Shown one piece after another: positions 1-14,939 of a stretch of DNA of 50,660 nt (its first letter is position 1; every line of letters starts with the position of its first letter). A program made the position numbers and the translations under genes. The notes below the pieces were generated by a model that saw nothing but the letters and a program-made list of their open reading frames with translations, had not been told where the DNA came from and ran no database searches. Source of the DNA: Cochliopodium minus (Eukaryota > Discosea > Himatismenida > Cochliopodiidae); assembly GCA_024220525.1 (NCBI GenBank), contig JAMYWO010000074.1, positions 1-50,660 of the forward strand. Direction: 5' to 3'.

Positions 1-115
1 TTTTATTTTTATTTTTATTTTTATTTTTATTTTTATTTTTATTTTTATTTTTATTTTTTATTTTTATTTTTATTTTTGATTTTATTTTTTATTTTTTAAT
101 TATTTTTTATGTTAT
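1..115. repeat. (TTTTTA)n simple repeat at left edge
   Basis: The window opens inside a T-rich 6-base tandem repeat that decays into AT-rich sequence by about position 115. It lies in the intron after the fourth NUBPL exon (minus strand). The right edge of block B (before the N at 43500) is also T-rich on the plus strand and is preceded by the matching NUBPL last exon, so these two ends probably belong to one intron. Confidence 0.9.
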
Positions 116-189
116 TTTTTGATGATTTTTATTTTAATTATGATTTTCATTTTAAATTATTTTTTATGTTATTTTTTGATTATTTTTAC

Positions 190-1194
190 TGGGACGTTGA
201 CTTTGTGAAACATGTTGAGACCTTTAACTGCGCTAATAAGAGAAATGTCTTGAGGAGTTGAAACAACCACAGCACCATCAATAGGAACTCTCTGAGTCAA
301 AGTCAAATGAGCATCTCCAGTTCCTTAAATAAAAAATTTTTTTTTTTATTAATTTTTTTCATTGAAACATTGATTTTTTTCATTTAAAACATTTTTTTTT
401 TGATTTTTTTACCTGGTGGAAAATCAATGACTAGTATGTCTAAATCACCCCACTCTACTTTCCTCAACATCTGTTCAAGTGCAGACATGACCATGGGACC
501 TCTCCAAACAATGGGGTTGTCCTCATTAGGAAGCATGAATCCCATTGACATCGCTTTTATTCCATAGTTTTGTAAAGGTATCATTTTGTTAGTGGTTTCA
601 CTGATTTCTGGTTTTCCGGATAAGTTCATCATTCTTGGAACTTTTTATTTTATAAAAATATTTTTTTCTCTCATTAATTCATTTAGTTCATTTATCATTT
701 TTGTTGTAAGATTTATTTTTTATTTTCTCATAATTTTTTTTTACCCGAAGGACCGTAGATGTCTGCATCCAAAATCCCAATTCTCTTCCCAAAAGTTTCC
801 AAAGCAATTGCCAAATTTACTTTGATTTAGTAAATAAATTAAAGATTTTTTATTTTTTAAATTTTTTATAAATCGATTCAAATATTATTTTTGATCCAAA
901 TGTTTTTGAAGATATTGATAATAGGGATAGATGTTTTAATAATCAATATATTAAGGCTTGATAATAATTATTTTCTTTTATTTATTTACCAGATATTGTA
1001 GATTTTCCTACCCCTCCTTTTCCACTCGAAACTGCCAATATCTTCTTTACCCCATGCAATTCTGGCTTTTGGATTGATTGGGGATTAGTATTGTGCTTGG
1101 TATGCTGGGTATTGTTATGCCATCTTTTTTTCGTGGTGAAGAATTTAGAGATGGGGATGAATTTGGACTGATAATTGACCTTGAATTTGAACAT
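190..1194 (-). CDS. NUBPL: NUBPL/Ind1 Fe-S P-loop ATPase, 5' four exons
   Basis: Mitochondrial Mrp/NBP35-family ATPase that delivers Fe-S clusters to respiratory complex I. Exons by splice phase: 990-1194, 745-819, 413-640, 190-323. The first 45 residues are basic, hydroxylated and poor in acids, like a mitochondrial presequence. The deviant Walker [11 protein letters not shown] follows, then DADIYGPS, a conserved WRGPMV segment and VIDFPPGTGD. The last exon here ends at VNVP. The C-terminal exon is absent to the left but is found at 43188-43472 in the same phase. The two parts give 308 codons including stop, close to the human protein (319 aa). The start ATG at 1194 is the only one that gives the targeting sequence. 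Confidence 0.93.
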
Positions 1195-1488
1195 ATTTTT
1201 TTTTTCAATTCTTTGATCTTCTTTGATTCTTTCAATTTTATTTTTATTTTTTTCAGAAAAAATTATTCTCTGGAATTAATTGATTTTAAATACTTTAACC
1301 TTTAAATAACTAAATTATCATCAATGTAATAAATTTAACAAACAAAAAGTTGAAACAAAAAAGATTTGAGTTTTCTAGGTTTTCACAAACCCATAAAGCT
1401 CGAAAAAAATCTTTAATAATTAATGTGAATAATTGAAGAATTTAAACTTTACACAAACTAGTAAAAATTTATTAGATTTTTAAAAGTT

Positions 1489-2466
1489 TTAATTTTTCTT
1501 TAAAATTGGATTTGGAATGATTGTTCCAAGAAAACCGAAATATAATTCCAATATGATTTGCAAGATAGGAAAAGGGACCCTCAGCTTCATTCTTTTTAAA
1601 CATAAAAGAATAGTTTCGACCTTCTCTTTCTTTTTTTTATCAACATACTTATGATCGTTTTTGTTCCAGTATGTTAAATAATCTACTTTTAGATTATTCG
1701 ATTTGAATCTTTTGTATGAATCCATAAATGAATAATTAACACCAAAACTTGTTTTCGCAGAGACAAGATAATAGACCAAACGATATTTTTTACAAACCAA
1801 AATCATTTCTTTTAAAATCTCCTCTTTACTATTCTCCTCATTGTTAAATCCTTCAATAGAATCTATCTTATTCAACATTAAAACAATTGGTAGTTCATCT
1901 ATGTACTTTATTTTCTCTTCTTCATTCAATTTACTAAATAGTTTCTCTTTTTTGTTTTCATAATTATATTTTTCTTCGCTGAATTCCAAAATATATTTCT
2001 CAATCAAACCAATTTTATTGTATTCACAAACCAATATATAGCCCATTCCTTCTTTAACATAATTTTCCATATTCAATTCTACTTCTATTCTTTCTATGTA
2101 TTTATTTATATCTATTGTGTCCAATATTTCCAAAAGAACTTTTTCTTTCTCAATCCATTTTCCTTTTATTTACAGTTTCAAATGTAAGGGTGTATTATTG
2201 TATTGAATGGCTGATAAATTATATAAATTTTTTATTTTTACTGTATGAATCTTCAAAAAAGGTATTATCATATCTGCAATCAAGAAATATCTCCTGAATG
2301 AATCTGATAATTAGGCTTGATTTTCCACTCTCTTATTTTTCAATCAAAAAAATATAATTTGAAAAGAATCAAAAAAATATGTTTAATATTTACGACAAAT
2401 CCCAAAAACCATCATGATTGCTTGATTAGAAAAATCTATTGTTGGTTTCGTTTTTTTATTCCCCAT
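1489..2466 (-). CDS. Ras-like small GTPase with degenerate switch II
   Basis: Three exons (2394-2466, 2242-2331, 1489-2162) give 278 aa. G1 is GICQSGKSS, made by splicing. The effector region YDNTFFEDSYRKW resembles the Ras YDPTIEDSY. G4 is LNKID and G5 is SAKTS. The G3 position reads LDTIDIN instead of DTAGQE, so the glycine and glutamine needed for switching and hydrolysis are missing. The N-terminus MGNKKT fits N-myristoylation (Gly2, Thr6). The C-terminus ends PILKKN with no CAAX cysteine. The C-terminal half is longer than in ordinary Ras. Its start lies only 50 bp from the NSUN2 stop on the same strand. Ras superfamily is sure; subfamily and activity are not. Confidence 0.85.
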
Positions 2467-2515
2467 TTTTTTTTTTTAATTTTTTATAATTTTAATTTCA
2501 GTGAAATAATAAATT

Positions 2516-5528
<3,013 letters not shown>

Positions 5529-5744
5529 TGTTATTAACTCAATATATGAAGATGTTAGATGGGTTTCAATTTTTTTATTTTTTTTTTTTTTGATAATTTT
5601 GTTGGAATTTTTATTTTTTGAGAAATCATTCTTTTTTTCTTTAGGCTTTGGAGACTTTGATAGAATGTTGACAAGACATACTTTTAATTTTTTTAAAAAC
5701 TTTATTAAATACATTTGAAAAGATTGCGATGTTTTCTTTCCTTA

Positions 5745-7218
5745 TTATTCGTTGTGAAGAAACTTAAAAATATACATCAACAAACGACGAGGCAAAAGAG
5801 ATACTAGATTACCTTTTCTTCTTCTCATCATTAACATATAAATTTTTGCTACATTTTGTTTGTTGTAGACCTGTAAAAAAGTAAATTTTCACGGAATGAA
5901 AAAGTGTTATAATTAAATAAACAAAATTTTACTAGTCTTTCATAAATAGAACTTCTTATATTAGGGTCAATATCTTTATTATTCTCCATATTAATTACTC
6001 TGATAACTGCATTTTTATACAAAGAGTCCAAAATTGAACTTTTAAAATTTAAAGAGAATAATTTTTTGTGAAAAAAAAAATTTTATTTTTACGATGCTCC
6101 TGGGGAAGAAAACTCATTTGCAGCAATATCCAAAAAACACAAGATTCTATTTTTATTTAATGCATTAGCAATAGATTGTATACCAGTGTCTCCTATATTA
6201 TTGCTGTGTCTTTTTAAATTGAAATAAATTGGAATAAAGAAATAAATAAAAAGATTTACAGATTTAAAAAGATTAATGATTTGTTGATTGACAAAAAGTT
6301 GGATATTGTTTGGGCTCCCTCATTCCCGATTCGGTTGTATGAGAGCTGCAAATTTTGGATTGTTTCGTTTGTCATCAAAGCAATGAACAACTGGGTGATT
6401 CCTGTATCTCCTATTTCATTCATTCTTAGGTTGAGAGAAACGAGTGTTTTGTTGAATGATAAATTCTCCGAAAAGATTTTGAGATCATTCCCTATCTTGT
6501 TGAAGGAGAGATTCAGACAAGTCAATCCTTTGTTTGATTTTAATGCATTTGAAATCTTTTCTGCTCCTCTTTGTCCTAATCCACAATTTCTATCAAATAA
6601 AAAAAAAAAAGTAAATTTAGGATAAACGAAAATGAATAAGATACATATAGAAATAAAATTTGAGATTGATTTATATCAGAATTTAACATTATTTATAGGA
6701 AATATGAAATATACATTTTTGTGAACTATATATCCTCATAAATTATTACTAACTTTCAATTGAAATTTCAATTTCATTTACCTGAGATGTAATGTCTTTA
6801 ATCTGCTTCCTTCAAGGAGATACCTTTCAAACATAACACCACTAGTAAAATCAAAATTATTCTCTCCAAGATACAAATGCTTCGTCTTCCCTTCCATAGC
6901 TTGAATCAATACCTCCTCCAATTTATTATTCCTCATCATCTTGAAGCTATAATCCAAAATCTTTCCTTTCTTCATCTCCTCCTTTTCTTTTCTTTCCTCC
7001 GTTTCAATTTTATTCTCATTCACTATTTCTTTTTGAGGCTGATTATACATTCTATCAAAATTGTTGTATTTTATTGCATTATTATTATTGTTTTGAATGT
7101 ATATGGGTTGATTATTGTTATTATAATTGTTATTGTTAATATTGTTATTATTTGTGTTATCTATTTGGAATTCTACTGAAACTATTGATTTTTTCTTCTT
7201 TGATTGATTGAATCCCAT
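5745..7218 (-). CDS. Leucine-rich-repeat protein (RI-type), possibly myristoylated
   Basis: Five exons (6782-7218, 6260-6589, 6093-6209, 5933-6038, 5745-5870) give 371 aa. Residues 1-100 are Asn- and Lys/Glu-rich; the start MGFNQSKKKK fits an N-myristoylation signal with a basic patch. From about residue 110 there are ribonuclease-inhibitor-type LRRs of the pattern L-L--N-IGD-G---I---L--N. The C-terminal about 60 residues are helical and end in a Leu/Arg-rich stretch. No catalytic domain is visible, so a scaffold role at a membrane is only an inference. The gene shares a 250-bp divergent promoter region with RAD51B. Confidence 0.82.
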
Positions 7219-7468
7219 TTATGGAAAGAAAATTTTGAAAACTAAATTTACCAAATTTTTTTTTATTTTATTAAATATCCTGACGAATTTTTCTTTTTGT
7301 TCATCCACAAAATCATTCAAAATGAATCCGCGAATTTTAGGTTTCCTTTAACAAATATTTCCAGGTTGAATTTTGTATCTTTTCAATATATGAAAAATAA
7401 AAAAAAAAAGATTCTTGTAGATAAAAAAATTGACCCTATTTTGTATTATACAGAAATTAATTCATCAT

Positions 7469-8701
7469 ATGAACAAATTATTGAAAAGATTTTTAAAGGA
7501 AGAAAAATATTCGGATTCTCTGGAGAAATTAAAGAAAAACGATATAAACACCATAGAAGATTTGATATGTTCTTCATCATCCATATTCGAGATAGTTCAT
7601 AAATGTGATATTCAACCAGAAATGGCAGAAGAAATAATAAGAATTATCAGCGAAAAAAATTCACCAAAATCAACAACAGTATTCGAAATGTTGGAAATGG
7701 ATAGCAAGAATATACATCTATCTACCATGCATCAAGATTTGGATAAGGTATTATGTGGAGGGATAAAATCATCGAGCATAACAGAAATATGTGGTAAATG
7801 AAAATTGAAAAAAAAATGAAATTTTTGAAAACAAAATCAATCAAAAAACCTAATATAATTAATGTAACAATACATGCACAATAATCAATTTTTAAAAGGA
7901 TCAAATGGAGTTGGGAAAACTCAATTTTGTATGATGATGAGCGTAATTGCAAGTCTTCCTAAGGAGAAAGGTGGGTTGGGAGGAAAAGTATGTTACATAG
8001 ATACGGAAGGAACATTTTCACCAAAGAGAATAATAGAGATATGCAGCAGCAAATTCAAGGATATACTCACAGAAAGAAACGAGTTGGAAGAAATTTTCGA
8101 GTCAATAAAACAATACAGAATATCCACTACTAATTCTTTGATCCAATTTTTAAAAGAGTTGGAAATTTTGATTATCAAAAATAATTTCAAGTTTATTGTT
8201 ATTGATAGTATTGCAGCTTTGTCAAGAATCGATTCTAATATGGTCCAAACTAAATTGAAATTAGCCAATGAGGCACAGATTCTAAAAACTTTGGCTGCTC
8301 AGTTTAATATACCTATTTTATGTACAAATCAAGTGACTGCTTCAAAAAATTCTAAATTTTCTTTCGAAAAAAATAATGATTTTTCTTTTTTGAGAAACAA
8401 AAACTCTTTAAAACTCATCCCCGCTTTGGGTCCTTTGTGGTCTCATTGTGTAAATACTCGAATCATCATGGAATATGGAGATACACAAGACAAAAAGATT
8501 TTTAATATTGTAAAGTCTCCTGTCAGCAAAGTTTGTTCTTTCACTTACAGTGTTGATGTTTCTGGGATTGTCTTTGATGAGGGTCCTGATGATATTGATG
8601 GAAATTTTTGGGAAAGGGATATTCACACTAGAGCCAATTTTGTTGAAGGTGGTAATGCTACTGGGCAACATAATGTCATTCAAAACAAAAACCTTTTTTG
8701 A
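7469..8701 (+). CDS. RAD51B: RAD51 paralog, RAD51B type
   Basis: RecA-family ATPase; RAD51B works in the BCDX2 complex for homologous recombination. Two exons (7469-7793, 7899-8701) give 375 aa; human RAD51B has 384. Walker A GSNGVGKTQ is completed by the splice; GKTQFCMMMS, KGGLGGKVCYIDTEGTFS and the late LGPLWSHCVNTRIIMEY block match RAD51B better than RAD51, DMC1 or XRCC3. Walker B is FIVIDSIA. The N-terminal helical segment has the length seen in RAD51B. The ATG at 7469 is the first in frame; the bases before it are A-rich. A Phe/Asn-rich insert near residue 270 is unlike animal copies. Confidence 0.9.
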
Positions 8702-8764
8702 TCAAATTTTGCTTTTTATTTTTCCAATTAATATTATAAAAAATATAAAAAAAAAAAAAAAAAA

Positions 8765-9542
8765 ATGAATTTTAAAATATTTTTGGTCATCTTTTTATCT
8801 GTTATCTTCTATGCATCTTCAGCTGATATTTTGAGATGTTATATTGAAGGGAAATCTTGTGTTGATTATTCTGAGAGTGAATTATTGAGATCATGTGGAC
8901 AATCAATGTCTATTTCTGAAACATGCCAATGGAGACCAGATGGCCTTGTATAATATATTTCATACCTGATATATAAAATTTACCCTTTTATTTTTTTTTC
9001 CCAAATATTAGGATCCTACTTCTTTTGTTCAAGTTAAATATACCAAATCAGCTGATGGTATAAACTATTGAACTAAATATGAAATTATCATAAAAAAAAA
9101 ATATTATATATCTTCTTCATATTCAATATTTGGAAGCATAATTTTCATAATATCTGAATTATCACTAAAAATCAACAAATATTAATATTTTACGTTAAAA
9201 AATAAGGCATTCATTATTCTACTTTAATTATTCACATCACTGAAAAAATATCACGATAAAAAAGAATATAATTTTATATAATTGATAATAATTCAAAATA
9301 TAACTCATTTTCCGATTATTTTCAACAATTTTGATTCATTTACTTTGGAAATAGAATCTTATACCATCTACAGTGGACCAGATTGCTCTACTATCATCTT
9401 TGGACCTATTCAAAGAAACAGTTGTCGTTTTGATGAAATAGGGAATTACGGATCTTGGCTCTTATCTTCATCTGGAATCAACATTCCATATCTTACTTTG
9501 ATGATTGTTTTATTGTTTTTATCAGTGATGATTTATGCATAA
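8765..9542 (+). CDS. Small secreted or GPI-anchored cysteine protein
   Basis: Model of three exons (8765-8947, 9012-9057, 9355-9542), 138 aa. Residues 1-19 are a classic signal peptide ending near YASSA. The mature part has seven cysteines. The last about 20 residues (LTLMIVLLFLSVMIYA) are hydrophobic after a small-residue stretch (SSSG), as in GPI signals or a type I membrane anchor. The second intron is unusually long (297 bp) and its acceptor was chosen on phase, so a further small exon is possible. The start ATG follows a run of about 14 A, 63 bp after the RAD51B stop. Function unknown. Confidence 0.6.
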
Positions 9543-9657
9543 AGAAAAAGAAATAAAAAATGATTTATTAATTATTAAAACTGATTTAGAAAATTTCTTT
9601 TTCAAACATTATTAATTTCAAATAATAAATTAATAATTATTTAAGATAAATAAATTT

Positions 9658-10693
9658 TTAATTTTGATGCAATTTTTCTGCAGATAATAACAAACTTTTT
9701 TTCATCAATTGATAAGTTTTGGAACATCCATCTAAACATATTTCGGTCATTTGTTTGAGATCAGAGTAATCCATTTCTCCATTTTGGATCATGTGGGTGA
9801 TTTCGTTGGCAGAAGGCATGTAAGAAATAATGACATGTGATTGAGAAGTGTCCTCTTCTAATTCATTAGGATCTAAAAAGTTTCCCATTTTATCAACTTT
9901 TATCTTTTTTTTTTTTTGAAAAAATAAATAATTAAATAAAATTTAAAAATAAATAAATAAATAAATAAATAATTTTACCACTTTTGATGAAGCAACCAAG
10001 TCATACATATCAATACCTGCATCAGCCAAAGCAAGTGAAGCAACATTGATAGAAGAACTCAAAACACACCCGTCTGATTCTAAGACAAGTACGTAGACAT
10101 CAATGACTGATTTAGGAAATTTACTGAGTATGATGGATGACTCTAATGCTTTTTGCATCACGCTTTCTATTTCTTTTTCTCTTTCTTGTTTTTTTCTTTC
10201 TCCGCTTCTAGAGAAACTCGTGAACCTAAAGTCACAATGCAATTTTGCACTTTCACTGTTTTTGAAGAAAAATTATTTATATTTTTATTGAATGATCAAT
10301 AAAAATCTATTGAACAAATCATTGATAACCTTTATGTAATTTTGAAGATATTTTGTTTGTTGCTTTATTTATAATATTTTTGATTGATTTATTCCCTTTA
10401 TGAGATTTGATTGAATAGTTTTTTATAATCGATTAATAAGATTTTGGAAACTATAAATTGTTATTTTTGGATAATTTCTTGATAATTTACCTATATTGAT
10501 ATTTAATGGATTCTCTTGGACCAAATACTGTACATATGATCTTTGTCTTTCCACATTCCAAATATGCTGATCCATTTGCTTGACTGTTGATTCCTGTCTT
10601 CATAAATAAAGGTCTCAATTGCAATAAATTTCTTTTATCTCCTCTTTCACCATTATTTACAGAAAGTTTTTTATCATTTTCGAATCTGGGCAT
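9658..10693 (-). CDS. EXOSC6: Exosome ring subunit MTR3/EXOSC6
   Basis: RNase PH-like, catalytically inactive subunit of the RNA exosome core. Three exons (10491-10693, 9979-10249, 9658-9903) give 239 aa. RPLFMKTGINSQANGSAYLE and IICTVFGPRES are the RNase PH N-terminal motifs. LALADAGIDMYDLV matches EXOSC6 rather than EXOSC4/RRP41, as do LDPNELEE and the C-terminal LDGCSKTYQLM segment. The gene is convergent with the secreted-protein gene (115 bp between stops) and lies head-to-tail with the Clu gene. Confidence 0.92.
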
Positions 10694-10829
10694 ATATGTT
10701 TTAATTTCAATGTTTTCCCTTTTGTATAAATATTTAAGGATGATAATAAAGGGTGTTTTGATATTTTTCTTACATTTTTTTTTTTTTATTTTAAATTATT
10801 TTCAAAAAAGATAAAAAAAAAATCATTTA

Positions 10830-13800
10830 TTAAAGGGTGGTATTAAGATTGGAGGTTTTCAAGATGAGATTGACACTGTCACTGAAAGAGTTTGTAAAAT
10901 TTTCGTGCTCAGATTCAATCTGCTTTAACTTCTCGGCTGCCTGAGAAGAAGTGATAGAGTTGGAAAGAAACTTCTCAATGATTGACTGTTGACCACTGAT
11001 ATGACCAAAACGTGTTAAAAAAGAACTTCCAATTTTGCTTCCTTGTTTCAACAACAAGTTGCCATAAGTTTGAAGGGTTTTGATCTGATTTGGATCTACT
11101 TCTAATGATCTTAAGAAATATTCCTCAGCTCTAGTTACATCTCCCCAAAAATAGAGGAATTGGGCGTATTCTGCAAGAAGAGTGGTGTCCATATGGAGCA
11201 AGTTGATTGCTTGTTCGTAATATTTAGATGCACGTATCAAGTTGTCGTTGGTGGTGAGAGGATCAGCCAAAAGATCCCTTGAGGATTCTCCTCTGCTAGT
11301 ATCTCTATCTCTCAAGTTGTCCTTGGTATCCTTTCTGTTTTTGATTCTAAACTTGGCTTTTTCGACTTTGTTGATGATGTTTGCAAACTTTATGATGAGT
11401 TGAGGATCGGTAGGTCTTTTCTTTACTTCTTCTTCTATTGCATCGAGTGCTCTGTTGTAGTGACGCAAAGCTTCAAGATCGGATACTTGTAACAACCCTC
11501 TGTGCAAGTAATGAGTCAAAAACATTTCTGCTTGGATAGTTTCAATGATGTTCATGTGTTTCACTCTTACTCCAATATCTTTCAAGTTTGTGTATTCAAA
11601 TATTTGAGTGAGGGTGAATATTTCTGTGCTTGTTTCGAGCTCTTCCAAGATATCGTTTGTGAATTTGAGTCCCATCATTTCTATGATTCTGTTAAGAAGG
11701 ACATATTTCCCACTGAGTTTACCAAAATGGATCTTGGAGATTCTTTCTTTGAGATTTCCCAACTTTTTTATTCTTTCTTCGTTTAGTTTAAAGAAAGGAG
11801 TTAATTGTTCAGGAATGTATCTCTCCCAATAGGCTTTGGATTTTTTCAACAAGTATTCTTTTTGGATATTACCTGAAAGCAAAGCATTCAAGTTGTTGAT
11901 GATAAGGATATTGAAAGGTGCTTCCAAAGGAGACCTAACTGATTCCAATTTCTTTCTCATTAGATGTCTCAATCTATTTTTAACTATTCTAGCAAGAATT
12001 TCTACAAAAACGAGGTTATAGAAGTCTCCATTCTCTGGAATATGTTCAAACAAGTAACCGGAATATCTCATGTTGATTCCACAAGTGTGAAGATGGCTTG
12101 AAAGAGAAAACTTTGTGACTGGCTTCTTTGTTTTGAGGTATTCATTAAAATTGTTGAGGATTTCTGTAGATATTTTTGGGATTCTTTCTTTGATCAAAAA
12201 TATTGTTGCATCTTTTATTTCCTCGTTGTGATCTTTGGAATCTCTAGATTGAAAAGAACTGTATCCATCAGAAGAGAGAGGTGTTTTGTATGATTTGACA
12301 AATTCTGAGCGAAACAAGCAAAAAAAGTTTTGGCCATGCATTCCCAATTTCCCTTTTGGATAAACAGGAGGCATACTTCTGCTGTAATCAATGACATACA
12401 TTCTTTTATCTTTGTTGGATATGTGTCCTTCAAGATCGATAGCAGAATAAAGAAGTTTGTCTCTTCCCTTTCTCCCACACCAATGTCCTTTCAAGTTCAT
12501 GTTTTTGGAAGCAATCGAGATTTTTTCTAGAAGTTGTTCAGAGTCTGTATGCACGTCACATTCTTCTCCAGCGTTGTTTGATCCATACTTTAATGTCTCA
12601 CTTCCATTGATGGGCAAAATACTCATTGCAATTAATCTGTATCCTTTGTAATCAACAAGAGCCATCTTTTTTTTTTTTTTTCAATTGAAAAAAGGTTTAA
12701 GAGATTTAAAGTGAAAATTATTGTATGAAATATTTACCAATGGAAAAGAAAGGCCATCTACTCTTGCTCTAAAATAATCAATGCAACCTTTTAATTCATG
12801 TCCTGCAACTTTGTTTGCTGCCCACATTGGATCATGTCCTGTTTTTTTCAACTGTTCAAAAATTCCGTGTGCATCATTTGCAAACTTGAACAAGATATCA
12901 TTGACCTTGTATTTATCTCCACCAAGATAACCTCCGATCACAATAGGTTTGATAGTACGCATGTCCAAAGGTAATCTGTGCTCAGAAATGATCAATTTCC
13001 CATAAATAGTGGCACTCGCAACAAAGTCTTGTGCCAACTGAATAAGTTTCATGTTTGTTTCTTGAATATCTTCTGTGTTGGTTGTTCCTTTGAGCTGATC
13101 CAAATTTTCTATCAAGCTTTGAAATCTGCTGTTGAAAGATTCGTACTGAAACTGTTCTACCTTTGAATGCGACTTTTCTTGGAACAAAGGGGAGTCTGTT
13201 TCTCTTTTAATCTTGGGGGAGGATGGCAAATCTTCTGTGTTACTGTACAATGTGTTGCTTGAATTGGAATGAACAAGAGATGAACTCCCCTTTTTTGAAT
13301 ATTTAACTTCTTTATCTGATCCATCGCCATCACTATCCAATAATGAATTGATCACCAATTTTCTGGAATCTTTGAGTTTATTAGATTTTCTATCAACCAC
13401 TATATCAGTATCATCATCGTCATCGCCATCTTCTATCACCATATATCCATCTTGTACCTCATCTTCTGAATTCTTCTCATCATCCACACTTTGTTTATAT
13501 GTAACATTATCCACAGTATCCTCATCTTTGCTTTCTTCATCTCCAATTTGTTTATATCCTTCTTCCAAATTCTCTTCACTATTCTCCTCACTCTCTTTGT
13601 CTTTGATTTTATCAATAGGTGCATATCCATCTCCTTCGCTATTCTCTTCCGCAGAATCATCATTTCCAACCAATTTATATCCAGATGCAATATTTTCCTC
13701 TCCTTGCATCAATACCTCCAAATTATCAGTGCTTTTGTTATTATTGTTTTCTATTTGATTGTTCTTATTATTTGGGAGTGTTGTGAAAGAATTGTTGGAT

Positions 13801-14764
13801 TTGCTTTGCTTTCTCTTGAGAGTATCCCCGGTGGTCCATTTCCAATTCTTGCTAGATTTGATCAGGCTCAATCTTGAATCATTGGATTCCGAATCCTTAT
13901 TGTGCATCAAATCACTGAGTTCTGGAATCTCCACCCTTGGAAGTTGTTGTGCCAAAATCAACTTTCTCCTCTTTTCCAAAGCTATATTCTTTCTGTAGAG
14001 TTCAGTTGGATTGCATTCCATTATTAATCTTATTTTGGGTAATTTATCATTCGATTTTGTATTATCTGTTCAAAAAAAAATAATTAATTAATTTATATAT
14101 TTTTAAAATTTAATCGTTTGAATGCTTCCACAATAAAAGATTTTTAGCCATTTTTGATGTTTTGTTGAAAAGATTATAAATTATCATATGAGTTTATGAA
14201 GTATAAATTTTATATTTATGTTGACATGGTATGATATAATCGAACATTTCAACAATATGTTCAAATAAGAATGAAGATTTGAATATTAAAATTTTGAGTT
14301 TCTTACTTTCCACTTTCTTGCTTTCCTCTTTTTTTCCAATTTGCAATGTATATACTTTATCTATATTTACAGCCGAGATTATTGCAGCAAATGGGATTCT
14401 CAATTCACCTACTTGTTCAATTTTCGATTTGAATTTCGATACAATTGTGAACAAGGTGACTCTCAATAATTTTGTATTTTCTAAAACATCATGTCTGATC
14501 AATTCTCCCCATTCTGGAGTCAATGTTTTCTTTGATGTGGATGTTTTTCCTACTGATTCTTTATCAAAAAAAATTTCGCACCAATATTTTCTTTTTTCAG
14601 GCAATGTGGCATAAGAAACTGATATAAAATAATGAAATTGGTAAATATAGAATGATATGAGCAATTAAAATTGATTTCTATTTTTGGAAAATATGTAAAA
14701 AAAAATATTTACTTGTAATTGCAAAATTTGCTTCTATTTCTCTTTTCTTCTTTTTATCTATCAT
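10830..14764 (-). CDS. C2-Clu-TPR protein (Clu-family related)
   Basis: Four exons (14713-14764, 14307-14618, 12738-14065, 10830-12665) join in phase to 1175 aa. Residues about 10-120 form a C2-like beta domain (TPEWGELIRHDV, GELRIPFAAI). Residues about 130-420 are acidic and disordered, with repeated GYK-IGD-type motifs separated by Glu/Ser runs. Then come the Clu-type blocks VAGHELKGCIDYFRA, LVDYKGYRLIAMSILPI, YVIDYSRSMPP and HTCGINMRYSGYL, and near the C-terminus TPR-like helices with YYEQAINLL and AEEYFLRSLEVDPN. Clu proteins bind mRNAs for mitochondrial proteins and affect mitochondrial distribution. The C2 exons could be read as a separate gene, but donor GTAAGA, acceptor CAG and phase all favour one gene. 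Confidence 0.82.
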
Positions 14765-14939
14765 TGATAAATAGAAATATTCTTTTTAAAAAGTTGATCT
14801 TTAATTTTTTTTTATTTATATATTTGTTTATTAGCTTAAATTAAATTACCGTACAAATTTAAAAAAAATCAAAAAGGGAGAAAACAAAGAATTATCTTGC
14901 ATCTATTGAAATACCTACCTTTATTTAAAATATATCAAA

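Noticed and set aside
7297-7602. Alternative frame over the RAD51B 5' end as a gene
   Set aside because: Lys-rich chance frame; the RAD51B frame has homology and correct splice phase.
12681-12738. Two genes at 10830-12665 and 12681-14021
   Set aside because: The gap is a phase-0 intron with GTAAAT donor and AG acceptor, and Clu homologs read straight across it.
14194-14664. Separate C2-domain gene next to the Clu gene
   Set aside because: The frame has a strong GTAAGA donor at 14306 and the Clu exon is open back to a CAG acceptor at 14066 in the same phase, so one gene explains both.
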